A DNA stretch of 64,000 bases from CAYVHB01 sp964450865 (GTDB lineage: Bacteria > Bacillota > Clostridia > Saccharofermentanales > UBA5734), in assembly GCA_964450865.1 (NCBI GenBank), contig CAYVHB010000009.1, forward strand, positions 34,103 through 98,102, given 5' to 3'. The notes beneath the pieces are model-generated. The model did not search any database, had not been told where the DNA came from, and was given only the letters and a program-made list of their open reading frames with translations. Position numbers and translations under genes: made by a program. Of this stretch, positions 38,201 through 46,031 are shown piece after piece; the first letter of the stretch is position 1, and each line of letters opens with the position of its first letter.

Positions 38201-39783
38201 GCAGCCCAGCTGAGAAAGGAGTGCCAGCCAAGAGGAGCAACGGTGGCTTTGACCTCGGTCAGGCTGGTGCGCAGGGCATGGGACAGGACATCAACGAGCC
38301 CATCGCAGTTTTTATCAAATGCGCAAAATGTTACGGCGTGGCTGCCGGCCCGGGCTCTGTCGATAATCAGCTGTAAACCCAGCTGCATGGTCGAAAGCAT
38401 CCTGGACGGCTCAATCAGCAAGACAAAAGTCACCTGCTCCAGAAAAGCCCGATGGTCATCAAGCAAAGCCTGATTATAAAAATCACAATATCGCAGAATA
38501 CCCACATCGTAAGGTCTGGTCATCGTCTCGCCCGCCGGATCGAACCTTGCCCCGGCAGCCGGCTCCGCCGTCGCTTCCGGTGATGCAGCCTGATCCATGG
38601 GCAGCAGCTGTCCACGTGTGCCAGCCGCCGTCCCGGATGCTGTTCTGTCCACAAGGCTCCCGGAGGTTATTGGCGGCGTGGCCGATTGCGGGTTGATACC
38701 GGAAGCCGGAACGAGCTGACCGACAGACCACAGGCCAGGAACGTGCGAAATTGCGGCCAGACCATCCTGCAGATAGGTGCTGATAGCTGTTTCAATGCCG
38801 TTGCGGCCCAGAATAACCAGACATCTGTGGTTGGCCAGCAGGTGCAGGCTGAGCGGAACAAAAACGTAGGGCTGCAGATCATGGTAAAAGGGCGTGGCGA
38901 ACAAGATGCTCTGGCCATTTATCAGGGCTGCGGCAGAATCAATGTAATGGCGATCCGGAGTCAAGCCCGCCTTCATCTGCACCTGCAAATAGGCACCCAG
39001 ATAGCGGATGCCGGGCGTGTCGCTGTACTGGAAACTGTCAAGCGCGTCGGTCAGGCTGGCGCTGGTTGTTTCCTCCGTGTATTCGGCATTCTCAGCCAGC
39101 AGCCGGTCGGCAAACCGCTCTCGATACAACTGATGTAAGGGGAGATAGTTCACGCGCTGTCCGGCATCATCCCCCTGGCCACTCACCAGATCCGTCCGTT
39201 CCGCGGCCGTCAGGCCGTTCAGGAAGAATGCGGCTTCACTGATGCTGATCAGGGCCAGAACCGGAGCGTAATCAAGATAAAGATCTGGCAGCAACTGCAG
39301 GCGATTCAGTCCGATCAGCAGCAAGACAGCGATGACAGTGGCCCAACGGGCGATGGAAAGCGTCAGATCCCGCATTTGGACCCGGTCATGGCGCAGAAAC
39401 CAGCTTTTCTGGCCCTCAGCGTATTGATAGAAGCAGGCTGTCAGCGGTTGCAGCCGGGGGCCGAGAACCCAGCCCAGCAGACTGCCAGTCAGCAAGCCGA
39501 ACAGCTTGAGCATGATGAACGCGAGCAGAATCAGGCTGTTCAGCAACAGAGCCACAACAAGGTCTGGATGGGACTGACGCAGCATGGGCAGCAAGTCGCC
39601 GAGCCACGTAGCCAGTTGCATCACCAGACGGGAAATCCGGCTTAGCAGCAGACTGGCTGTCATCACCAGCAGCCAGGCCAGCGGCGGCAGCATAAATTGC
39701 CGGACCCGGTACCGGCGCGGCAGATTGACCAGCCAATACAAAATCACGACCAGAATGAGCAAGCCGATGACTACAATGTCCAA
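35239..39783 (-). CDS. Giant membrane protein with C-terminal zinc finger and HExxH peptidase
   Basis: About 1514 residues, last gene of the tubulin-like cluster. Five to six TM segments occupy the first ~200 residues; a long cytosolic part of unrecognised fold follows (about 210-1050), then a disordered Ala/Pro/Thr linker. Near the C-terminus Cys1297-x2-Cys1300 and Cys1319-x2-Cys1322 form a treble-clef/half-LIM type zinc site. After it, HELTHIWQ (His1414, Glu1415, His1418) and a downstream EGMSEW resemble the gluzincin site and the DA1-type LIM-peptidase arrangement. TTG 39783 has GGGAGG eight bases upstream; ATG 39864 lies further up with no site. Confidence 0.75.
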   Translation of the reverse strand: MDIVVIGLLILVVILYWLVNLPRRYRVRQFMLPPLAWLLVMTASLLLSRISRLVMQLATWLGDLLPMLRQSHPDLVVALLLNSLILLAFIMLKLFGLLTGSLLGWVLGPRLQPLTACFYQYAEGQKSWFLRHDRVQMRDLTLSIARWATVIAVLLLIGLNRLQLLPDLYLDYAPVLALISISEAAFFLNGLTAAERTDLVSGQGDDAGQRVNYLPLHQLYRERFADRLLAENAEYTEETTSASLTDALDSFQYSDTPGIRYLGAYLQVQMKAGLTPDRHYIDSAAALINGQSILFATPFYHDLQPYVFVPLSLHLLANHRCLVILGRNGIETAISTYLQDGLAAISHVPGLWSVGQLVPASGINPQSATPPITSGSLVDRTASGTAAGTRGQLLPMDQAASPEATAEPAAGARFDPAGETMTRPYDVGILRYCDFYNQALLDDHRAFLEQVTFVLLIEPSRMLSTMQLGLQLIIDRARAGSHAVTFCAFDKNCDGLVDVLSHALRTSLTEVKATVAPLGWHSFLSWAADGDPLHHRLLPHVAHYLGVGTELALLALKNQVRRVRWISDSRFPVVDMRWIAAQYYKLFCQYTDLPLLQESFDQAIEFSAAYWHTRREKQGLIIVEDEAYNLFEVIRQFTTRSAEYGLVHVISANYLFREYMADNALLFQNDPKAIPQICADYALTMRNLALRLLMLLTQKDQPAAEINQVFLMFGQSSPADLQAAAGTVICTSLQLEPANIRISKRLVYQLNRHNLETHVLTLYHLEPDPTVAAILAGLQTAWYIPEDYAQSQHFLGARLSGQLDQIYLPGQYHTFAGKYYEICRGAPQQGLLVRRAADHLDRRRYYRQVRHYLISQWQTSQQTGDQRTLASIRVIRGTATIVCTTRGYLELADYNHIAGAKIVELNGITARQYVNKAVLRLDFPETTPEIRRTLVTLLNELFVTIFPDDYHYVVALTPAAVSGGPRSVPDTNPGPGAGEATVQMADQTPDQAPDQAANQAAQAGNMASARPGEIPLAADLAGTGTYTCEYTGLPADSILIIEDSQLDLGLLTAFERNLVRILAMISDYLDWHQDKLKRLISEGGPEPVVGSPPAWPTDSQLRQRSWLDQLAVQIKAWLGGNRKKRRHPQPGAAAPESVPGTAATAPDSGIGSATSQPDTAANQTEAINTGTHVESPGHDIEVTTGAAMPGPESVPAGTGSAAIPSTGSPPATFVMIPEEPPSAPLVPVPIQTIPYMNRHYLLFGADEQSALLDPAGTWAYLGALGLRNNPLYQARTSKRLAEQLDAAANPAGSTQFCDFCGRLLTGIEYDELSDGRVRCAACTATAVREMTQYQTIYQDVYHNLCDIFNIRLPVPIRIEFASARVIARKMGRQFIATPDFDARSAGVAIKSREGYKILIESGAPKIMIMSTMAHELTHIWQFINWDDKEINKRYGRNRRLLIYEGMSEWVEIQFMTLLSEQSFARRVKDLTLQRNDAYGFGFKLYEAQYPILDANQFNARRTPFQAPANQPLAR

Positions 39784-39828
39784 CCCATGATCCTCCCAGC
39801 GTATAAGCAAGTGCGTCCAGTCCCGATT

Positions 39829-39990
39829 GCCAGTATTCTGACAGGCTTTTCGGGCGCCCGGCATGATTTCATCGAGTCTGATAATCCGAACAGCGGTGTC
39901 CGGCCCGATTGCCGGATTCTGTCAGGGATTTCCGGCGCCTGAACCCCGATAGCCAGATTCCTGTCAGGAATCTGCGGCGCCGGAAATGGT
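39829..39990. repeat. Three degenerate repeats between the two unknown membrane-protein genes
   Basis: A core like GATTCTGTCAGG followed by TTTCCGGCGCC occurs near 39833, 39913 and 39955. The third copy contains a near-perfect palindrome AGATTCCTGTCAGGAATCT (39955-39973; 9-bp arms around one base). The spacer is 208 bp between co-directional genes, so these may be regulatory or slippage products. Confidence 0.55.
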
Positions 39991-39991
39991 T

Positions 39992-40027
39992 TTATCCGGG
40001 TCCATTATCCGGGTCCATTATCCGGGT
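39992..40027 (-). repeat. 13-bp tandem repeat containing a stop codon
   Basis: TTATCCGGGTCCA occurs at 39992 and 40005 and partly at 40018. On the minus strand the last copy supplies the TAA stop of the upstream gene. The unit is not a multiple of three, so each copy is read in a different frame and copy-number change would move the stop. Confidence 0.8.
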
Positions 40028-42172
40028 GATGGTGCCAGATGCCGGATCCGGCTCCTGACCCGGCAACGGACCTGGCGACGGATTTGGCAACGGATCTGGC
40101 CCCGGCGCCAGTTTGCCGGGTGCTGGTGGGACCTGTCGCGAATCAAGCAGGATACTGGGGACCCGTTCATAGATTTCTTCATGAATGAGCACCAGACTGG
40201 TGAGGAAGCGGTAGGGCTGGCGGATTTTCCCGACCTCATTATTGCCAAAAGTATAGAGCGGGATTTGCGTGTCTTCCGGCAGGCAGGTATCCAGCAGCTG
40301 CTTTTCCCAGTCATCACGGTCAATCAGAGACTCAATATCCGAGAAATAGCGTTGCTTTTCCTGGTCTCCGAGGCTGACATTGAAAATCCGGCCGAGATCC
40401 CGCAACTGGTCACGGAACTGGCTGAAAGCCAGCAGGCGCCGTGACGTGTCGGGGGACAGGCTGGCCAGCCGCTCATGCTCCAGTTCAGCCAGCCGATGGA
40501 TGGTTGCCCGGCCTTTCATATAGCTGCAGATCTGTGACAGGTGAACCGCGTAACGATCCAGCGAAATCCGGATCGCCTGCCGCACCTGGCTGATTCGTTC
40601 GTTAAAATCATGCACCAGTTCCCGCAGTTTATTGCGATCTCGCCATAAAAACAGCCAGCCGGCTCCTGCCATCACCAGCATCATCAGCAAGATGATGCCC
40701 AGAGCCAGGAGCAGCTGCCCGGTACCCAGCCGGGCACTGCGGAGCAGGAAGCCCACTTGTCCGGTCAGGCTGGCCCCGGCCAGCACGCCGCAAGTTACCA
40801 GAATCTGGCGGCGGGTCAGACGGGTCCGCATCTTCTGCCGGATTGAACTGTCAGCTTCCGCCAGCGCCTTGTAACAGGCCTGCTTTTCTTGCCAAAGTGA
40901 CACCCGGGACTCGAAAATATGTTGGGCCAGCCGATCCAGCGCGTCCTCATAATCTTGCTGCTGGTGAATATCCATCCGGCGCAAATCAGCCGGCCCGGGC
41001 CGGGCTTGCCGGCGGGTCTGGCCAACGGCCTGGGCAAGGGAACGCTCCGGAACCCTGAACAGAAAGGGCAGTTCAGCCAGGATCTGGCGCCTGCTGGTGT
41101 CCCATTGCGGTTCGTCCAGGACTGGGCAATCCTTGACCAGGCCGATCAATCCGATGTTGGCCTGCAAGCGGGCCGGCATCATCTCACGGGGTGTTATCTG
41201 AATCGTTTCATCCGGAACTGGCCGGACATCTTCGGGATAACTTTGCCAGTCAAGCCCATTTTCAGTCCGGATACATTCAGCGATCAGTGAAGCGGCCCGC
41301 TGGGCCAGGCTTTGCAGAGTCGCCAGAAAAATCGCCGGGTCGAACCCGCCGCTGATGGCATAAAGCCGGTATGCCTGGATCGCGTTGGGTTCAATCGCAT
41401 TCAGGGCATAGGTCAGAGCGGCCAGGAAAAAGCGGAGCAATCCAAACTCGTAATCAAGGTGCTGGCGATCGACAATATCAAAGACCATGAAGCGGCAGAT
41501 GCTGGGATAGTTATTGCGTTCCACAAACAGAGACGGGATGTGGTCGGCAGTCCGGGTTATCTTGCTTTTCACTTCACAGGCATCGTCTTTACAAACAAAC
41601 AAGGTTCGTTTGGCCAGGAAAGCAATTTCCCATGGCTTGCCAACCGGCAGGCGATAGCGTTTCAGAATTTCCGGATCGGGCGTGATCTCCTCAGTCTGGA
41701 TCCGCGGCGGCAGATAAACTGAAAAGTCAGTCTCTCCGGGAGCGGCGATGTTGCCGGTCATACCAGCCGCCCCGCCCTTTTTGGCCGCCCCGGCTGTTTC
41801 AGGAGCGCCGCGGTTCGCATAATCGAGGGTAGCCTTGACCTTGCGTTCAAGTCCGCCGAGAATCTGCGAAGCACGAATCAGATCGTCCGGTTCCGCACCG
41901 ATAGACCCATAAATGTCGTTATTACTGTGATTGTGGCGGTCAAATACATTTTTTTCATTGATTTCATCGGGTTCGACGATAAACAAGGCCCGCCATTCAG
42001 CGTGTCCCTTCAACAAATCGGCCAGATCAGGGAACGCACTCGGAAAATCGAGCCCCTGCGGCTGCCATTGGGCAAATGCCAGTTCACCACTGCTGATGAA
42101 CGGTTTAAAAAAGAGCAGAAATCGATCCAGTTGAGGCCTGGTTCGCGGGTCGACCATGACAACTGTGAACAA
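39992..42172 (-). CDS. Unknown two-TM protein of the tubulin-like cluster
   Basis: A 726-residue protein with no family recognised by eye. The first ~440 residues look soluble and globular, broken by a Gly/Ala stretch near 125-145. Two TM segments lie at about 450-475 and 485-510, followed by a helical, charged region (about 515-650) that may form a coiled coil, and a Pro/Gly/Asp-rich tail. Start is TTG 42172, six bases after GGCGGAGG on the minus strand; the in-frame ATG five codons later has no site. The TAA stop lies in a 13-bp repeat. Sits between the tubulin-like and giant protein genes, co-directional. Confidence 0.7.
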   Translation of the reverse strand: MFTVVMVDPRTRPQLDRFLLFFKPFISSGELAFAQWQPQGLDFPSAFPDLADLLKGHAEWRALFIVEPDEINEKNVFDRHNHSNNDIYGSIGAEPDDLIRASQILGGLERKVKATLDYANRGAPETAGAAKKGGAAGMTGNIAAPGETDFSVYLPPRIQTEEITPDPEILKRYRLPVGKPWEIAFLAKRTLFVCKDDACEVKSKITRTADHIPSLFVERNNYPSICRFMVFDIVDRQHLDYEFGLLRFFLAALTYALNAIEPNAIQAYRLYAISGGFDPAIFLATLQSLAQRAASLIAECIRTENGLDWQSYPEDVRPVPDETIQITPREMMPARLQANIGLIGLVKDCPVLDEPQWDTSRRQILAELPFLFRVPERSLAQAVGQTRRQARPGPADLRRMDIHQQQDYEDALDRLAQHIFESRVSLWQEKQACYKALAEADSSIRQKMRTRLTRRQILVTCGVLAGASLTGQVGFLLRSARLGTGQLLLALGIILLMMLVMAGAGWLFLWRDRNKLRELVHDFNERISQVRQAIRISLDRYAVHLSQICSYMKGRATIHRLAELEHERLASLSPDTSRRLLAFSQFRDQLRDLGRIFNVSLGDQEKQRYFSDIESLIDRDDWEKQLLDTCLPEDTQIPLYTFGNNEVGKIRQPYRFLTSLVLIHEEIYERVPSILLDSRQVPPAPGKLAPGPDPLPNPSPGPLPGQEPDPASGTITRIMDPDNGPG

Positions 42173-42316
42173 ACGAAACCTCCGCCTTTCGGTATTTTAT
42201 CAGACCAGTCGCCGGACGAGCGGTCGTCTGTTTCAGGCGTCCGCTCCGGTCTGTACTGGATGGCCAATCAGACAATTTCCAGCCGATTGCCCTGGCCAGG
42301 CATGGGCCTGATTGCC

Positions 42317-45300
42317 TCATGGGAGCCGGTTATCCAGCTGGCCGACCCTGCTGGCATTTCCCAGCCGATCATAATATTCGCGCAGATTCCGCCGGATATC
42401 ATTGACCAGGTGATGGCTGGCTACGATGGTATAGGGCGTACCAGTCATGGCTGCCAGTGCGGCGATATTCTGCTCGAACAATTCATACTGGCTCCACAGC
42501 AGATCCTCAAGATATTTGTCCAGATCTACCGGGTCGATCAACCACAACAGATTGTCGCGGATGAATTTCATGGTGACGTCGATCAGCAGTTCCGGCAGGC
42601 TGGAGTTGAATTCATCAACCGGCGCCGAAAGCATGTAAAAGACAGGAATGCTCAGCAGGCTGTGCGGACCCGGCAGCGGAATACTGCGCACACAAAACTT
42701 GCCAAGGTATTTCATAAACTCGCTCCTGGCCAGCAGCTTGCGTTCCGTCGTTTCACGCTGGCGGATTTTTCCGACCCGCCGCAGGATATCCTGGACAATG
42801 ATCGGATTGATGGTTATGGCCTCGACCAGTTCATAAAACTTATCGCAGGGCGTATTGTTCAACACAATAAAATCCAGGGATGTCATAGCATTAAACCCGT
42901 TCAGCTCAGCAGCACTGTCAGCCATGTCCGCCTTATAGACATATTTTTTCTTGTTGTTGCCGTAGGACTCATACTGGATATACATAAACAGCATCCCATC
43001 ATACAGCGCGGTCATGATTTCGCGCATCTGACGGCTATGTTCAGCCTCGTCGAGCTCCGGAATCTGCGAAATAATATGCCAGTTTTTGTCGATATGAGGC
43101 GTAATAACCTTGCTCTGACCGGAATTGGGATTGATCTGGGTGATCCGCTCATAATAGGCCCGGAAATATTCGCCCTGTTCCTTGGGGGCCGTCTGACTTT
43201 CTTTCTGCGGTGCGAATTTCGGGATTTGTGTGGCCCGCTTGCCATAAATGGCCTTATAGAACAGCAGCCGATAGCAATCCAGCTGTTCATCGCCAACCGG
43301 GATACCATTCGGCAGGATATCATCGCGCCGTCTGGGATCGATCTTGGTTTCAACATACTCGTTATAGGTACAGGTTTCATTGACCCGCTGCTCAACGTCC
43401 TTCTCGATTGAGAGGAACGGTTCAGCCAGCTTGCGGGTCTCGCTGATAACCTCCAGCAAATAGGTATCCTGGTAAGCCGGATCGGCAGCTTTGCGTTTGC
43501 TGTCCATCAGGACCTCGGCTTCAGCTTTTACCGCGGAAATAATGTCCATGTCAATGGCTGCGGCACAGCTTTCGGCTACCAGACTGCGCCAGAAGCCCAG
43601 AACATTGTGATTGAAGATTTTCTTGTGCCATTCGTTATTGACCGGACCGGCTGGCATCCGGCTGTTCGCGGCTGACCGGCGCGCCGACATCCGTCCGGTA
43701 TTCCGGGTTTCGCGCATGGCCGTGCGGATTGCGGAATAGATCTGGTTGGAGAAACGGTTGGGCAGCTCAACCAGACCGGCCGGACTGACCAGGCGGGCCG
43801 CAAAATCATCAAGGCAGGCTTCGTTGGCGCAGACATAGCGAATGGCATTGCCTCTGTCAATTTTATAGCGCACCTTGAGATGACTGATCTGGTAGTTCAG
43901 GTTATCCAGATTGATTTCCAGGTTATCGTAGAAGACCTCATACTTTTCGCTCATGGCATTCAGATAAATGGCGGCGACCCGGAAGACTTCCCGCCGGACA
44001 TACGCCTGGCGATATCCGTCCGGTCCATCCAGCAATTGCATCACCTTGACCAGGGCCCGCTTGCGTTTGCGGCTGGATTCGAGCAGCTTTTTCTTGCTGA
44101 ACATGCCTTTGACCGGTGGCTGCTCTTTGCCCAGCTGGGCAATTGTCGAGTCAATTTCCTCCCGGCACTGATTGCCCAACCGGTCATATTCGGCAACCTT
44201 TGCCTGAGCCAGCGCGGCCATGTTGTACAGGAAATAGCGCACGGCATTGGGATGCAGCGCGTTGCCGGCCGAGTCTTTCAGCGCTGATTCCAGAAAAAAC
44301 GCCTCGGTGCCATCCATGCTGATCATGTCCTTTTCACCGTTGTACAGGCCTTCGCCGATCATCCGCGCAGCGCGTTCATAAATGTTGTCGACTGTCAGGC
44401 GATAGGCACGGATTTCACTCAGAATCGTCAGCAGGTTCGCATTTTCGGTCAGATTGGTCTGATTCAGGCGATTGGTGATCATGCCTGATTTGGTCTGGAT
44501 GGTCTGATTCTGGTGAATCCCGTGACCGTCACAGAAAATGACGACCTCCGCCGCATAGCGATCCCACTTGTTTTCAATGACTTCCGTCTGGGTATCGTCG
44601 AAGACGGAACAGGCGTCGGCAATCATTTTACAGAATGGATCGGTCTTGACCCGGGCTCCGACATAGCTGATATAGACATCGGCCCGGCGAATTTCCGTTC
44701 CACCTAGCCCACGGGCGGCCTTGTCCTTTTCCAGCCGCTTCTGTTCGCGGTATTCTTTGTCTGCCGCCAGCCACTGCGAGCCCATGATATCATGGGCCCA
44801 GCTGAAAGCGATGAAATCCCGGACCCCTTCATACGGATACTCAAGCAGCGCCGAGCCGGCCCCGCAGAACCGGTTGCGGCCGAAATCAGAAACCAGCTGC
44901 AAGACAACATTGTCTTCTGAGGAATTGCTCTTAGCCGAGGTCGGGCCAATCGACTGGGCAAAGATACAGTTGGCCGCATGGCCGATATAGTCTTCAAACG
45001 TGTTCAGTTCACCGCCGTCCATGTTCTGGCTATCAAACAGAAAGCAGAAATCAAATGGCATGACGTCAATGTTGCGCAGATCGTGGGAGCCGGTTGCCGG
45101 CAATTCCAGGGTGACGCTGTTCTGATACTGCGGGGGCAGGCCGCCATCACCCTTGAGCAGGAAGGCGTTGATCTCCCGCAAGGTGGCGTAGGCATTGCAG
45201 CGCAGATTGTTGCGTTCGCTCTCGGTCGGGATAATCCGATACAAGACATCGGGCAAGAGGAAAAAGCCCCGGACGATCGACGCGCTGAGCTGATAATGGG

Positions 45301-45814
45301 TTTGCAGGTAATCACGCAGATAGAGAGCAGCCGGCAGGATCAGCCCCGAACCGGTACCGCCAGCCAGCGTGCTGACAATGATAACCCGCAGTGCCTGTTC
45401 GGTCGTCTGTCCGTTCAGTTTGTAAAGGGTGTTAATGGCATTGTGCAGTTCATTCATCCGTCCCTCGCGGATCGTCGACATGAAAGCCAGTCGCGAAACG
45501 GCACGCACCTGGCCAGCTCCCTCGGAAACCGCCTTGCGACTGAGAATATTGTTGACCGGAAACCAGCGGTCGCGGGACAACTGGTCGATCTCCAGATATT
45601 CGCCAACCGTCAGGCGCGAGGATGTCTGGACAAAGTGCCCGGTATACCCCTGTTCTTTCAAACGGTTCAGATCGTTTACATCGGTGTCAAAAGCCACAAA
45701 ACTCAGGCTTTTGCGTTGTTCAGCTGTGGCCATCCGCTCAACTTTGGCGATTATTTGCGAACCGATACCACCCAGGCCAATAATCAGGGTAGGGGCTGTC
45801 TGTGAAGTTGCCAT
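42317..45814 (-). CDS. Tubulin/FtsZ-superfamily-like GTPase
   Basis: About 1165 residues. The first strand and loop TLIIGLGGIGSQI (glycines near 13-18) and the tubulin signature loop LAGGTGSG (at about 151-157) are placed as in FtsZ/tubulin; VAFDTDVNDL after strand two also fits. This matches the Tubulin_2-like group of large non-canonical tubulin relatives rather than FtsZ (about 350 residues). The remaining ~800 residues have no fold recognised here and no clear TM. ATG 45814 follows GGAGGTG. It lies in the middle of the vWA/membrane-protein cluster, where a membrane-associated assembly role is the simplest inference. Confidence 0.82.
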   Translation of the reverse strand: MATSQTAPTLIIGLGGIGSQIIAKVERMATAEQRKSLSFVAFDTDVNDLNRLKEQGYTGHFVQTSSRLTVGEYLEIDQLSRDRWFPVNNILSRKAVSEGAGQVRAVSRLAFMSTIREGRMNELHNAINTLYKLNGQTTEQALRVIIVSTLAGGTGSGLILPAALYLRDYLQTHYQLSASIVRGFFLLPDVLYRIIPTESERNNLRCNAYATLREINAFLLKGDGGLPPQYQNSVTLELPATGSHDLRNIDVMPFDFCFLFDSQNMDGGELNTFEDYIGHAANCIFAQSIGPTSAKSNSSEDNVVLQLVSDFGRNRFCGAGSALLEYPYEGVRDFIAFSWAHDIMGSQWLAADKEYREQKRLEKDKAARGLGGTEIRRADVYISYVGARVKTDPFCKMIADACSVFDDTQTEVIENKWDRYAAEVVIFCDGHGIHQNQTIQTKSGMITNRLNQTNLTENANLLTILSEIRAYRLTVDNIYERAARMIGEGLYNGEKDMISMDGTEAFFLESALKDSAGNALHPNAVRYFLYNMAALAQAKVAEYDRLGNQCREEIDSTIAQLGKEQPPVKGMFSKKKLLESSRKRKRALVKVMQLLDGPDGYRQAYVRREVFRVAAIYLNAMSEKYEVFYDNLEINLDNLNYQISHLKVRYKIDRGNAIRYVCANEACLDDFAARLVSPAGLVELPNRFSNQIYSAIRTAMRETRNTGRMSARRSAANSRMPAGPVNNEWHKKIFNHNVLGFWRSLVAESCAAAIDMDIISAVKAEAEVLMDSKRKAADPAYQDTYLLEVISETRKLAEPFLSIEKDVEQRVNETCTYNEYVETKIDPRRRDDILPNGIPVGDEQLDCYRLLFYKAIYGKRATQIPKFAPQKESQTAPKEQGEYFRAYYERITQINPNSGQSKVITPHIDKNWHIISQIPELDEAEHSRQMREIMTALYDGMLFMYIQYESYGNNKKKYVYKADMADSAAELNGFNAMTSLDFIVLNNTPCDKFYELVEAITINPIIVQDILRRVGKIRQRETTERKLLARSEFMKYLGKFCVRSIPLPGPHSLLSIPVFYMLSAPVDEFNSSLPELLIDVTMKFIRDNLLWLIDPVDLDKYLEDLLWSQYELFEQNIAALAAMTGTPYTIVASHHLVNDIRRNLREYYDRLGNASRVGQLDNRLP

Positions 45815-46031
45815 TACCAACACCTCCAGGAATCAAAATCCAATCCGACTATCCATAAACAAGCGAACAAACATGAAACAAGTGACCAGACAGGCGCGGC
45901 TGCCGGTTCGTCAATAAAACGGCCTGATGCGACATACAGGCAAGTGGGCTGGCTGGGCCAGTCAGTCACCCGGCCGGCTGACAGATCAACCAGCCGGGGT
46001 CAGCCAGTTGACTGCTGCAGCGTGTGGGGCG

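Noticed and set aside
41927..43411. 494-codon plus-strand open frame
   Set aside because: Antisense to the tubulin-like GTPase and the spacer after it; composition is that of a reverse-frame shadow.
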